This document shows positions 8,916 through 16,281 of a stretch of 64,000 bases of DNA, in pieces. The DNA is taken from assembly GCF_016801985.1 (NCBI RefSeq), contig NZ_JAEVLS010000008.1, positions 186,001-250,000 of the forward strand, written 5' to 3'. The position numbers and the translations under genes were made by a program. The stretch comes from Steroidobacter gossypii (GTDB lineage: Bacteria; Pseudomonadota; Gammaproteobacteria; Steroidobacterales; Steroidobacteraceae). The notes beneath the pieces are model-generated. The model was given only the letters and a program-made list of their open reading frames with translations. It had not been told where the DNA came from and ran no database searches. Position 1 is the stretch's first letter; every line of letters starts with the position of its first letter.

Positions 8916-9689
8916 CTATTCTTCGTCTTCGTCGTCGAAATCGTCGTCATCATCATCGTCGTCATCGCGACGATTGGCTGGCGACGTGGCGGCCGTAGCG
9001 GCGCCAGCACGACCCGCGGCCGCTGCCAGCGGGGGCTTGGTCTTCATCTTGGGACGAGCGCCGAACACCACGATGGTCTTGCCGGTGGCGCGCAGCAGGC
9101 CTTGATCTTCCAGCACCTTCAGCACGCGGCCCGCCATTTCTCGCGAGCAACCCACCAGGCGCGACAGCTCCTGACGGCTGACCTTGATCTGCATGCCTTC
9201 GGGATGGGTCATCGCATCCGGCTCGCTGCACAGATCCATGATGGCGTGCGCCACACGGCCCGTGACATCGACGAACGCGAGATCGCCGAGCTTGCGATTG
9301 GTGCGATCCAGACGCGTGGCCAGCTGAGTGGCCAGCTCGAACACCAGGCCCGGGCTTTCGGCCGCGAGCTGGCGGAAGCGGGGATAGGTCATTTCAGCGA
9401 GTTCGCACTGCTGGCGCGTGCGCACCCAGGCGCTGCGCGTGGGCTGTTCGTAGAACAGGCCCATTTCGCCGAAGAACTGACCTTTGTTGAGGTAGGCGAG
9501 CACCATCTCGTTGCCTTCCTCGTCTTCGATCATCACTTCCACCGAGCCGCTGACGATGTAATAGAGCACATCGGGCAGATCGCCGGCGTGGATGACGACG
9601 GTCTTGGACGGCACCGTGCGAATCCGGCAGTAACTCAAAAACCGGTTGATCGCCGGAATGTCGCTCAATGGCCTTGCGCCCTCTTCCAT
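8916..9689 (-). CDS. Crp/Clp-family transcription regulator with an acidic C-terminal tail
   Basis: A 257-aa Crp/Fnr-type regulator (E. coli Crp 210, Xanthomonas Clp about 230). Residues about 10-130 form the cyclic-nucleotide-binding domain with GQFFGEMGLFYE and the RSAWVRT segment that contacts cAMP in Crp. The C-terminal helix-turn-helix carries SRQELSRLVGCSREMAGR, keeping the Arg-Glu-Arg recognition residues of Crp. After the DNA-binding domain comes an Ala-rich linker and then a tail with nine consecutive Asp plus more Asp/Glu, which ordinary Crp lacks. The effector could be cAMP or, as for Clp, c-di-GMP. A GGGGCGGGG stretch lies just before the ATG. Confidence 0.92.
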   Translation of the reverse strand: MEEGARPLSDIPAINRFLSYCRIRTVPSKTVVIHAGDLPDVLYYIVSGSVEVMIEDEEGNEMVLAYLNKGQFFGEMGLFYEQPTRSAWVRTRQQCELAEMTYPRFRQLAAESPGLVFELATQLATRLDRTNRKLGDLAFVDVTGRVAHAIMDLCSEPDAMTHPEGMQIKVSRQELSRLVGCSREMAGRVLKVLEDQGLLRATGKTIVVFGARPKMKTKPPLAAAAGRAGAATAATSPANRRDDDDDDDDDFDDEDEE

Positions 9690-9876
9690 ACCCCGCCCCT
9701 ATGCGCCTTGTGCTTGTAACTAAATGACTCTAGGTGGATGACTTGACGACAATATGTCTTGCCGCGCCTTTTAATACAGTATGACCCAATACCGCAAGCT
9801 TTTCCTTGCACGGCAAATCTTTACGTCGACTATTTGACGGTGTACCCCACAGTCGTTCAGGACTCGGGGACACTAC

Positions 9877-10572
9877 TCACAGCCAATACGCAGTGCGCGT
9901 CATCACTTTGGCGGTCAGCTTCATCAATGCTCGCACCGGCTTCGGTAACTCACGGCCGCCTGCCTGAATGGCATTGCGACCATGACGCTCTTCGTCGGCG
10001 CTCATCTGCTGGATGATGGCTCGAGTGCGCACATCGTCGGCCGGCAGCCGCTGCAGGTGTCCGTCCAGATGCTCGACCACCTGGCGCTCGGTCTCGGCCA
10101 CGAAGCCAAGACTGATGCGATCGCCCGCCAGCCCGGCGAGGGCGCCGATGCTGAACGAGCCCGCATACCACAGCGGATTGAGCACGCTGGTGCGGCCGCC
10201 CAACTCTCGAATGCGTTCGGCACACCAGGCCAGATGGTCGGTCTCTTCGCGCGCCGCTTCCATCAGTGAAGCCCTGGTTGCAGCAGTCTGCGAAACGAAG
10301 GCCTGCCCCTGGTAGAGCGCTTGAGCGGCCACTTCGCCGGAGTGATTGACCCGCATCAGCCCGGCGGCATGCCTGCGGGCGGCCGGGTTGTCGGCGATCT
10401 GGGGTGTTTCGGGCAGGCTTTCGGCCGGATTCGGCCGGGCCGCGACATGGCTCGCGAACAGGGTGCGGAGGGTCTGATCGGCCGGGACCAGCAGGCGATC
10501 GAGCAGGGTATAGCGGCGGCCGCCGCCCTCATCGGCAGAGTGCGAAGTCGTGGTCGTCATGGCGGGATTCAT
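9877..10572 (-). CDS. coq7: Coq7, 5-demethoxyubiquinol hydroxylase
   Basis: A 231-aa di-iron hydroxylase of the Coq7/CAT5 family. It catalyses the last ring hydroxylation of ubiquinone synthesis, replacing the flavoprotein UbiF of enterics. Iron ligands are visible in the repeated ExxH pattern: [38 protein letters not shown] and ADEERHG. UbiH and a UbiI-like protein are also in this window. A TATAAT hexamer overlaps the annotated ATG, so real initiation may be at the second ATG (10560), with an almost leaderless message. Confidence 0.93.
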   Translation of the reverse strand: MNPAMTTTTSHSADEGGGRRYTLLDRLLVPADQTLRTLFASHVAARPNPAESLPETPQIADNPAARRHAAGLMRVNHSGEVAAQALYQGQAFVSQTAATRASLMEAAREETDHLAWCAERIRELGGRTSVLNPLWYAGSFSIGALAGLAGDRISLGFVAETERQVVEHLDGHLQRLPADDVRTRAIIQQMSADEERHGRNAIQAGGRELPKPVRALMKLTAKVMTRTAYWL

Positions 10573-10668
10573 TATATATGTCCGGGCCGCGCCGGCCCGG
10601 CCTGGGGCAATCTGGCCCGGCCGGTGGGCGCTCCTTCCAGAATCCCCAGAATCCGCTAGTTACTGCGT

Positions 10669-10697
10669 TTGCAATGGCTCCAATCGTCCATTAGACT
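10669..10697 (+). promoter_or_regulatory. Candidate sigma-70 promoter of rplM-rpsI
   Basis: TTGCAA and TAGACT are separated by exactly 17 bases, giving a start site near 10704 and a leader of about 50 bases before rplM. The leader contains the gapped GC words CGCCCCCTGG and GGCAGGGCG, which could pair, and a GGAG ribosome-binding site seven bases before the ATG. In E. coli the rplM leader is the target of L13 feedback, but no comparable structure was worked out here. Confidence 0.55.
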
Positions 10698-10754
10698 TGC
10701 CGGCCTTTTCGCCCCCTGGGTGGCAGGGCGCAACAAGTTTTCCCGGAGATTTCA

Positions 10755-11183
10755 ATGAGTACCGTCTTCGCCAATGCGCAAACGGTCCGCCGCGACTGGT
10801 ACGTGATCGACGCGACGGGCAAGACCCTGGGCCGTCTGGCCTCGGCGGTCGCCACGCGTCTGCGCGGCAAGCACAAGGCGGCTTACACCCCGAACTGCGA
10901 CACCGGCGATCACATCGTGATCCTCAACGCCGGCAAGATCCGCGTGACGGGCCGCAAGCTGACGGACAAGTTCTACCATCACCACACCGGCTACATGGGT
11001 AACTTGAAGAGCACCAGCCTGGAAAAGCTGCTCGACAAGCACCCCGAGCGCGCCATCGAGTTCGCCGTGAAGGGCATGCTTCCGAAGAACCCGCTGGGTC
11101 GGAAGATGTTCAAGAAGCTGCATGTGTTCGCGGGCGACAAGCATCCGCACACCGCGCAGCAGCCGAAGGCGCTCGAGATTTAA
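10755..11183 (+). CDS. rplM: 50S ribosomal protein L13
   Basis: L13 (142 aa, same length as E. coli) binds 23S rRNA early in 50S assembly. The sequence matches along its whole length: [71 protein letters not shown] and the C-terminal [18 protein letters not shown] ribosome-binding site precedes the ATG. It is followed 23 bases later by rpsI, the conserved pair. Confidence 0.98.
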   Translation: MSTVFANAQTVRRDWYVIDATGKTLGRLASAVATRLRGKHKAAYTPNCDTGDHIVILNAGKIRVTGRKLTDKFYHHHTGYMGNLKSTSLEKLLDKHPERAIEFAVKGMLPKNPLGRKMFKKLHVFAGDKHPHTAQQPKALEI

Positions 11184-11206
11184 TCTCTTAAGGTACGCAT
11201 TCAGAC

Positions 11207-11599
11207 ATGGCCATTTCCACCAACTACGGCACCGGCCGCCGCAAGACCTCCACCGCCCGGGTGTTCCTGCGCAAGGGCACCGGCAACATCCGCGTGAACG
11301 ATCGCACGCTCGATGAGTTCTTCGGCCGCAAGACCGCGCGCATGATCGTGCGTCAGCCGCTGGAAGCCGTGAACCTGGACAACACCTTCGACGTCGAAGT
11401 GACGGTGAAGGGCGGCGGCACCACCGGCCAGGCCGGCGCCATCCGCCACGGTCTGACCCGTGCGTTGATCGAGTACGACGAGACCTTGCGCAAGCCGCTG
11501 CGCGATGCGGGTTATGTGACCCGCGACGCCCGCGAAGTCGAGCGTAAGAAGGTCGGCTTCCGGAAGGCGCGTCGCGGTACGCAGTTCTCGAAGCGATAA
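11207..11599 (+). CDS. rpsI: 30S ribosomal protein S9
   Basis: S9 (130 aa, same length as E. coli) has a C-terminal tail that reaches the decoding centre. It shows [15 protein letters not shown], the segment [19 protein letters not shown] and the basic tail [15 protein letters not shown], whose last Lys-Arg contacts P-site tRNA in known ribosomes. It is the second gene of the rplM-rpsI operon. tRNA-Gln begins 10 bases after its stop, so the tRNA may be processed from the same transcript. Confidence 0.98.
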   Translation: MAISTNYGTGRRKTSTARVFLRKGTGNIRVNDRTLDEFFGRKTARMIVRQPLEAVNLDNTFDVEVTVKGGGTTGQAGAIRHGLTRALIEYDETLRKPLRDAGYVTRDAREVERKKVGFRKARRGTQFSKR

Positions 11600-11608
11600 T
11601 CCTGCTCC

Positions 11609-11682
11609 TGGGGGATCGTCTAGCGGTAGGACTACGGACTCTGACTCCGTCAACCTAGGTTCGAATCCTAGTCCCCCAACCA
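11609..11682 (+). tRNA. tRNA-Gln (anticodon CUG)
   Basis: The 74-base gene folds as a cloverleaf. The acceptor stem is TGGGGGA with TCCCCCA, the D stem GTC with GAC around AGCGGTAG, the anticodon stem ACGGA with TCCGT enclosing CTCTGAC (anticodon CTG at 11641-11643), and the T stem CTAGG with CCTAG around TTCGAAT. The discriminator A and an encoded CCA follow. The U1-A72 pair and the sequence are typical of bacterial tRNA-Gln. It decodes CAG. Confidence 0.97.
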
Positions 11683-11689
11683 AACTCGG

Positions 11690-11721
11690 ACAGGCCCACT
11701 TCGGTGGGCCTGTTTGTTTTT
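11690..11721 (+). terminator. Intrinsic terminator after tRNA-Gln
   Basis: A perfect ten-base-pair stem (ACAGGCCCAC with GTGGGCCTGT) closes on a TTCG tetraloop and is followed by TTGTTTTT. This is a textbook rho-independent terminator eight bases after the tRNA CCA end. It ends the rplM-rpsI-tRNA transcription unit. Confidence 0.93.
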
Positions 11722-11792
11722 GGGGCCTGCGTTTCGATTTGAAGAGCTTCGTCTTCGGTCTCGGTGGCGGGCAGCGCCTGGGAGGAGGTCAG

Positions 11793-11890
11793 TCCTCCCG
11801 GCACCGCTGCACTCGCCGCGCCCGCTATCGCGGCCGCATTGCTTGTACCTCCATGTAGCGCCAATGGGTCAACGTCCCTGTTGATCCCGG
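11793..11890 (+). repeat. Structured intergenic repeat, copy A
   Basis: About 98 bases that match the reverse complement of 12248-12345 at most positions. Shared words include TCCTCCCGGCACCGCTGCAC, CGCTATCGC, TGCTTGTAC, TCCATGTAGCGC and AATGGG followed by TCCCTGT. Just upstream, GGAGGA and TCCTCC (11781-11798) form a short dyad, but the long terminal inverted repeat of copy B is not preserved here. It lies in the gene-free stretch after tRNA-Gln, which has no convincing coding frame. Confidence 0.75.
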
Positions 11891-12058
11891 AGAACATACC
11901 TCCCCAGCCGCAGCCTGCAGCTTTGCTTTGGCAGCCCGGCTTTTCGAAGTGGTGTGCTGCGGCGTTCGATGTTCAACGCAGCCGCTGAATTAAAAGAATG
12001 AGCTCGTCTGCTTGCTCGGAATGGAAGAGAGCGCCGGCTGGATTAGCCGATGTGCTCT

Positions 12059-12195
12059 GAGCTTTCGGAGCACCGGGCCGGTATCAAGAGCTGTTTTTGC
12101 TCCGGACTTTCAGACACTGCGGTGGTATCGAGGCTGATGTTGAGCTTTCAGGCATTGCGGCGGTATCGACAACCGCTCTTGGTCTGAGCTTTCGA
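12059..12195 (+). repeat. Degenerate tandem repeat, about four units of 38-45 bases
   Basis: The word GAGCTTTC (once GGACTTTC) recurs at 12059, 12104, 12142 and 12186, in the first three followed by a GC-rich word and GGTATCRA, for example CAGACACTGCGGTGGTATCG and CAGGCATTGCGGCGGTATCG. The fourth copy is more diverged. It sits between the two inverted copies of the structured repeat and has no conserved reading frame. Confidence 0.6.
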
Positions 12196-12212
12196 ACTAC
12201 ACAGCGGCGTCG

Positions 12213-12365
12213 GCAGTGTCAGGGCTGGGTGCCTCCTCCCGGCAAATGGGACCGACAGGGATGTCGGCCCATTAGCGCTACATGGATGTACAAGCAGCGC
12301 GCGAGCGATAGCGAAGCGCGGCGGGTGCAGCGGTGCCGGGAGGAGGCACCCAGCCCTGGCACTGC
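12213..12365 (-). repeat. Structured intergenic repeat, copy B, with long terminal inverted repeats
   Basis: The ends, 12213-12244 and 12334-12365, are 32-base inverted repeats with a single mismatch. Inside are nested dyads: CCGACA with TGTCGG flanked by GGG and CCC (about 12248-12270), and GCGCTACATGGATGTAC near 12276-12291. The whole can fold into one long branched hairpin. It lies in the opposite orientation to copy A. No transposase is nearby, and it is not a family I can name. Confidence 0.8.
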
Positions 12366-12471
12366 GAGCCACTGAGGCCGAACAACCCGCCTCTTCGACT
12401 TCGCTGAAAGAAGCAGCGAGAATCACAACTCCACAAACACGCGCGCGCACGACGAAGAAGCGACACACAAC

Positions 12472-13530
12472 ATGATCGACTCCTTGTACCCATTGGTCCG
12501 ACCGATCCTGTTTTCGATGGACGGTGAACGTGCGCATGCAGTGACGTTCCAGATGCTGGAGATGGCGCACACCCTGGGAATGCTCGGTGGGCATGAGTCG
12601 AAGGCGCAGGACGCGGTGACGTTGATGGGTTTGCGATTCCCGAATCGCGTCGGCCTCGCGGCAGGGCTCGATAAAAATGCGAAACACATCGACGCACTCG
12701 GAGCATTGGGTTTTGGATTTATCGAAGCCGGCACCGTGACAGCGCAGCCACAAACCGGTAACGCGACGCCGCGTTTGTTTCGTCTCCCCGAAGTGCAAGC
12801 ATTGATCAATCGAATGGGCTTTCCAAACGAAGGTGCCGAGGCGATCGCGCAGCGTCTCGCGAGCAGAACGTTCGCCGGGCCGTGCGGCATCAACATCGGC
12901 AAGAACGCCGTGACTCCGCTCGAAGATGCCGCGCGAAATTACGTCGAATGTTTTCGCGTGGTCGCACCTCACGCCGACTACGTTACGGTGAACGTCTCGT
13001 CACCCAACACCGCCAACCTCCGTCAGCTGCAACAGGTCGATCAACTTCGCCCCATCCTCGACGCACTCCTCGAGGCGCGAGTGCAGTTGACCTCAAGTAC
13101 CGGTAGGGCGCTGCCGATACTGGTTAAGGTGTCGCCCGATCTGACGAGCGAAGATTTCGCCGCCATCGCGCGACTGGTTCGCGAGTTGCGCATCGATGGA
13201 ATGATCGCGACCAATACCACCATTACGCGCGACGCCGTGAAGGGCGTGAAGAACAGCGAACAGCAGGGTGGATTGAGCGGCGCGCCGATTCGTCCGTTGG
13301 CGCTCAAGTCGATACCCGTTCTGCGTGAGCATCTCGGAGCGCAGGTGCCGTTGATCGCGGCAGGTGGCATCGATTCGGGCGAGGCGGCGGTTGCTGCCTT
13401 GCAAGCAGGTGCAGATCTGATTCAGATCTACACCGGCCTGATTTATCGCGGCCCGCGGCTGGTGAAGGAGATCGTCGCCGCGGTGGCGGCGTTCACAAGG
13501 TCTGCACGCCCTGCGGCGAACCCAGGATAA
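12472..13530 (+). CDS. pyrD: PyrD, dihydroorotate dehydrogenase (quinone, class 2)
   Basis: Class 2 dihydroorotate dehydrogenase (352 aa; E. coli 336 aa) oxidises dihydroorotate to orotate at the inner membrane, passing electrons to quinone. The N-terminal helices ([24 protein letters not shown]) form the quinone-binding membrane patch. The barrel has [39 protein letters not shown] with the catalytic Ser at 176, KVSPDL and [12 protein letters not shown], then [11 protein letters not shown]. The tail overlaps the convergent rpiA by 38 bases. Upstream is the gene-free repeat region, and no clear promoter was identified. Confidence 0.96.
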   Translation: MIDSLYPLVRPILFSMDGERAHAVTFQMLEMAHTLGMLGGHESKAQDAVTLMGLRFPNRVGLAAGLDKNAKHIDALGALGFGFIEAGTVTAQPQTGNATPRLFRLPEVQALINRMGFPNEGAEAIAQRLASRTFAGPCGINIGKNAVTPLEDAARNYVECFRVVAPHADYVTVNVSSPNTANLRQLQQVDQLRPILDALLEARVQLTSSTGRALPILVKVSPDLTSEDFAAIARLVRELRIDGMIATNTTITRDAVKGVKNSEQQGGLSGAPIRPLALKSIPVLREHLGAQVPLIAAGGIDSGEAAVAALQAGADLIQIYTGLIYRGPRLVKEIVAAVAAFTRSARPAANPG

Positions 13531-14146
13531 GTAGATCCGCAGGCCGGCGCGCGAACAAGCCAACGGTGACCACGCCGGCGAGCTGATTGATGTCGCTCTC
13601 CATCTGCACCGGATCGACGATACTCAAGCCGTGCACGTCGAGGATCTGATTGCCGTTGTCGGTGACGAAGCCTTCGCGATAGACCGGTTGTCCCCCTAAA
13701 GCAACCAATTGTCGGGCGACATACGAGCGCGCCATCGGGATCACCTCCACCGGCAGCGGGAATTTGCCGAGCACGCTCACCAGCTTGGATTGGTCGGCGA
13801 TGCAGATGAAGCGCCGCGATGCGGCGGCGACGATCTTTTCGCGGGTCAATGCGCCGCCACCACCCTTGATCAGGCGTCGGTGACGATCCGACTCGTCGGC
13901 GCCGTCGACGTACAGGTCCAGCTCACCGGCGGTATTGAGGTCGAGAACGTCGATGCCATGACGCTGCAAGCGAGCGGTCGAGCGCTCGGAACTCGAGATC
14001 GCGCCTCGAATGCGCACCTTTTGCGCGGCCAATGCATCGATGAAGTGATCGACCGTGGAGCCGGTGCCGATGCCGAGGATGGAGTCCTCCTCGACGTGGG
14101 CGAGGGCGGCGAGGGCGGCTTGCTGCTTCAATTGATCGGCGTTCAT
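13493..14146 (-). CDS. rpiA: RpiA, ribose-5-phosphate isomerase A
   Basis: RpiA (217 aa; E. coli 219 aa) interconverts ribose 5-phosphate and ribulose 5-phosphate. The sequence contains [56 protein letters not shown], the [12 protein letters not shown] segment, and [16 protein letters not shown]. Its 3' end overlaps that of pyrD. A hairpin lies between its start and the small lysine-rich gene upstream, so rpiA probably has its own promoter. Confidence 0.97.
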   Translation of the reverse strand: MNADQLKQQAALAALAHVEEDSILGIGTGSTVDHFIDALAAQKVRIRGAISSSERSTARLQRHGIDVLDLNTAGELDLYVDGADESDRHRRLIKGGGGALTREKIVAAASRRFICIADQSKLVSVLGKFPLPVEVIPMARSYVARQLVALGGQPVYREGFVTDNGNQILDVHGLSIVDPVQMESDINQLAGVVTVGLFARRPADLLILGSPQGVQTL

Positions 14147-14204
14147 GGTGTGTGGCTCGTGCGGCGATGCTGCGAAAACACCTGTTTTTCCAGGCTCCGG
14201 AAAC

Positions 14205-14232
14205 GACTGTGCCCGCTTTCGCGGGCACAGTC
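14205..14232 (-). terminator. Perfect 12-bp hairpin downstream of the lysine-rich peptide gene
   Basis: GACTGTGCCCGC pairs perfectly with GCGGGCACAGTC around a four-base loop. It lies 25 bases downstream of the stop of the 22-residue gene on the minus strand and before rpiA. The following T content is modest (GTTTCC), so its strength as an intrinsic terminator is uncertain. The length of the stem makes a stabilising or terminating role likely. Confidence 0.75.
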
Positions 14233-14257
14233 TTCATCATCATCTACTCAGAAGAAC

Positions 14258-14326
14258 TTACTTCTTCTTGGCAGCCTTCTTCTTGCCGCCTTTCTTCTTC
14301 GCAGACTTCTTTGCTTTCGTTGCCAT
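14258..14326 (-). CDS. 22-residue lysine/alanine-rich basic peptide
   Basis: A short frame encodes a 22-residue peptide in which 12 residues are Lys and five Ala, arranged as KKSAKKKGGKKKAAKKK, resembling the tail of histone H1 or of bacterial HU/H1-like proteins. It has the marks of a real gene: a GGAG ribosome-binding site ten bases before the ATG, a promoter at 14362-14388, a stop followed by a 12-bp hairpin, and no larger frame over it. It could bind nucleic acid or act at the ribosome. The function is not known from sequence. It is oriented like rpiA and the EVE gene. Confidence 0.7.
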   Translation of the reverse strand: MATKAKKSAKKKGGKKKAAKKK

Positions 14327-14361
14327 GATACTAGATCTCCATGTCGAGTTAGTCCGGGCGC

Positions 14362-14388
14362 AGTATATACATAAATTAAAAATGGCAA
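14362..14388 (-). promoter_or_regulatory. Candidate promoter of the lysine-rich peptide gene
   Basis: Reading the minus strand, TTGCCA and TATACT are 15 bases apart (16 if the -35 is taken as CTTGCC), within a locally A/T-rich stretch that stands out from the GC-rich chromosome. The predicted start leaves a leader of about 30 bases containing the GGAG site. Confidence 0.6.
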
Positions 14389-14468
14389 GCAAGAGGCGCG
14401 TGCAATTTTGTTGTGCGAGTTCTCAACGCACTCGCTCGCGATGCGCGATGGAGATCGCCTCGAAGCGC

Positions 14469-14930
14469 TCAGACGAGCGACTCGATGAAGCTCCATTCGC
14501 TCTTGGTCACCGGCGTGACCGACAATCGATTGCCGCGTTTGAGCACGATCATGTCCTTGAGCTTGCCGGCGGCGTGCTTACGCAGTTCGTCCAGCGAGAT
14601 CACCGTGTCGAACTTCCTGACGAGCTTCACATCCACCATGAACCAGCGCGGGTTGTCTGGATCGCTCATCGCATCGTAGTGATCGCTCTTGCTGTCGAAC
14701 TGGGTGGGGTCGGGATAGGCCTCGCGTTGTACGACGGCAACGCCGGCGATGCCTGGCACCGGGCAGCTGGAGTGATAGAAGAACACCAGATCGCCCTTTT
14801 TCATCTCGCGCATATAGTTGCGCGCCTGGAAATTACGCACGCCGTCCCAGCCGGAGGTGCTGTTCCTGGCGCGTGCCAGGTCATCGATGCCGAACGTCGA
14901 AGGTTCGGACTTCATCAACCAATAGTTCAT
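14469..14930 (-). CDS. EVE domain protein
   Basis: A 153-aa protein that is entirely an EVE domain, a PUA-like fold that binds modified bases in DNA or RNA. It has MNYWLMKSEPSTFGIDDL at the N-terminus, the aromatic-cage region GVRNFQARNYMREMKKGDLVFFYHS, the segment DSDNPRW-like (SDPDNPRWFMVDVKLVRKF) and the C-terminal RGNRLSVTPVTKSEW. The closest described relatives are the human THYN1 type. It is followed by nothing on its strand until the lysine-rich gene, and lies ten bases after fau, probably in one operon with it. Confidence 0.93.
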   Translation of the reverse strand: MNYWLMKSEPSTFGIDDLARARNSTSGWDGVRNFQARNYMREMKKGDLVFFYHSSCPVPGIAGVAVVQREAYPDPTQFDSKSDHYDAMSDPDNPRWFMVDVKLVRKFDTVISLDELRKHAAGKLKDMIVLKRGNRLSVTPVTKSEWSFIESLV

Positions 14931-14940
14931 GACGACTCCA

Positions 14941-15603
14941 TCAGTCGGTGCTGAGATCTCGAGCAGCGGGGCGTGCGAAATAGCGCAGGCCGCGTTCAGT
15001 CAGCAGCCCGTCCAGCGGCACGTCCCAGCGATCGGGTTGCAGGCGAGCGACGCGCTGACATTCGTAGCTCACGCCGATGAGCTTGGGTCGTCGCCAGCGA
15101 CGACCTTCGCGCAGGTGATGCAGAACGCGATCGTAGAAGCCGGCGCCGCTGCCGAGTCGCCAGCCGCGCTCATCGACCGCGACCAGCGGCAGCAACACCA
15201 GATCGAGTCGGCGTACCGGAATGATTTCGGCTTGGCGAGGATCAGGTTCGGCGATGCCGTACCGGTTTACGCGCATCACGCTATCGGCGTCGTAGCGTAC
15301 GAAGCGCATGCGGCTGCGACGAAAGTCGGTGATCACGGGTAGGTAGAGCAGGCAGCGGCGACGGCGTGCGAGTTGGATCACGGCATCGAGGTCCGCTTCA
15401 TACCCATAGGCGAAGTACACCGCCACGCGTCGCCCGGGGCGAAGCAACCAGCTGGCGCTCAATAGACGTGCGAATTGCCGATGAGCATCGGCGCGATCGA
15501 GGGAGGAGAGCTGGCGGCGTTGCTGCCGCACGTACCGTCGCAGCTGCTGGCGATCCAGCAGCTGCGCGGGGGAAGAGGAGGCGCTACCCGCCTGTGCCGT
15601 CAT
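14941..15603 (-). CDS. fau: 5-formyltetrahydrofolate cyclo-ligase
   Basis: A 220-aa YgfA/Fau family enzyme that converts 5-formyltetrahydrofolate to 5,10-methenyltetrahydrofolate using ATP. Family features are LRRYVRQQRRQLSSLDR near the N-terminus, VAVYFAYGYEADLDAV, RLDLVLLPLVAVDERGWRLGSGAGFYDRVL and the C-terminal IGVSYECQRV. The ATG start adds about 24 residues compared with E. coli, and these first codons lie inside the 3' end of the 6S RNA. A GTG near residue 25 is an alternative start. The gene order zapA-6S-fau is the classical one. Confidence 0.93.
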   Translation of the reverse strand: MTAQAGSASSSPAQLLDRQQLRRYVRQQRRQLSSLDRADAHRQFARLLSASWLLRPGRRVAVYFAYGYEADLDAVIQLARRRRCLLYLPVITDFRRSRMRFVRYDADSVMRVNRYGIAEPDPRQAEIIPVRRLDLVLLPLVAVDERGWRLGSGAGFYDRVLHHLREGRRWRRPKLIGVSYECQRVARLQPDRWDVPLDGLLTERGLRYFARPAARDLSTD

Positions 15604-15771
15604 GAGCCATTGCTCTCGACACGGAGCAATAGGTGGGACGCAGCCGTAACAGCTAAGGCTTTCCGTTCGAGACGGACTTGCACACCGCTGCTACGAAACC
15701 GAATCCCTGGGGTATTAACGTTAGGGTCGAGAGGTAACCCGACACACGTCGAACACCGCAGGCAGCGCCAT
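15578..15771 (-). ncRNA. ssrS: 6S RNA
   Basis: The roughly 194-base minus-strand RNA lies between zapA and fau, where 6S RNA is found in gammaproteobacteria. Its ends pair in a 12-bp terminal stem: GGCGCTGCCTGC at the 5' side with GCGGGTAGCGCC at the 3' side, two pairs being G-U. Inside are the expected GTGTTCG and AAGCCTTA words, a long imperfect duplex and a central bubble around CTCGACCC and CCAGGGATTCGG, and a 3' hairpin ATTGCTC with GAGCAAT. 6S RNA sequesters sigma-70 RNA polymerase in stationary phase by imitating an open promoter. The exact ends are estimated from pairing. Confidence 0.9.
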
Positions 15772-15904
15772 AACAAAACCAATTCTGAGTCTGCGTCCGT
15801 AACGCGCATCCGCAGTCCCAAGTTCACCCGATCTCAGGGTGATTTTCGAAGCTTCAATCCCCAGACACAAGGATGTGCCTGTTACGGCCGCGGCGAGCGC
15901 GGGG

Positions 15905-15942
15905 AAAACTCGCGCCCTTTCCCCTCTGCGCCCCAGCGCGAG
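15905..15942 (-). terminator. Probable terminator after zapA
   Basis: On the minus strand CTCGCGC pairs with GCGCGAG across a 20-base loop and is followed by TTTT. It lies 28 bases downstream of the zapA stop and upstream of the 6S gene, so it would separate the zapB-like/zapA messenger from 6S transcription. Confidence 0.6.
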
Positions 15943-15969
15943 TGGCAGGATGCCGGAGTCGCGTTTCAA

Positions 15970-16281
15970 CTAGAGCGGCAATTGCTGGCCTCGGCTCAAG
16001 GCCGATTCCACGCGCTCGCGCATCTGGCGTACGCGGTCGCTGACTTCGCTCTCGATGGCGTCGTTGCGATTGCGCTTGAGCAGCTCGTGCGCAAGGTTGA
16101 GCGCCGCCATCACCGCGATCCGGTCCAGGCCGACGATATTGCCGGCATCGCGGATCTCGCGCATCTTGCCGTTGAGAAATTCCGCCGAGTCGAGCAGCTC
16201 CGAGCGCTCTTCGGGCAGGCAGGCGACCTGGTACTCCTTTTCCAGGATGCGCACACTGACACGGACCATGCGGTCGCTCAT
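15970..16281 (-). CDS. zapA: ZapA, cell division Z-ring-associated protein
   Basis: ZapA (103 aa; E. coli 109 aa) cross-links FtsZ protofilaments at mid-cell. The N-terminal part has VRVSVRILEKEYQVACLPEERSELLD-like family sequence with the GKMREIRDAG and DRIAVMAALNLAHELL segments, and the C-terminus is a coiled-coil helix. The start is set at MSDRMVRV, four bases overlapping the upstream ZapB-like gene. The frame is open further upstream but does not resemble ZapA. Neighbours 6S RNA and fau agree with the conserved order. Confidence 0.94.
   Translation of the reverse strand: MSDRMVRVSVRILEKEYQVACLPEERSELLDSAEFLNGKMREIRDAGNIVGLDRIAVMAALNLAHELLKRNRNDAIESEVSDRVRQMRERVESALSRGQQLPL

Noticed and set aside
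9690-9876. A possible Crp autoregulatory site upstream of the crp-like gene
   Set aside because: No convincing TGTGA-N6-TCACA palindrome was found in the 187-base region. It contains AT-rich stretches that may be promoters, but none is clear.
11655-11897. An open frame of about 80 codons on the minus strand downstream of tRNA-Gln
   Set aside because: It runs antisense across the tRNA and the terminator and through the structured repeat, with no ribosome-binding site or family resemblance.
12148-12972. A 274-codon minus-strand frame over the repeat and pyrD
   Set aside because: It is antisense to the conserved pyrD sequence and passes through the inverted repeats. The residues have no family features.
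15824-15842. Hairpin TCACCC-GGGTGA as a terminator for zapA
   Set aside because: A T-run follows only on the plus strand, where nothing is transcribed. A better candidate with trailing T's on the minus strand lies at 15905-15942.
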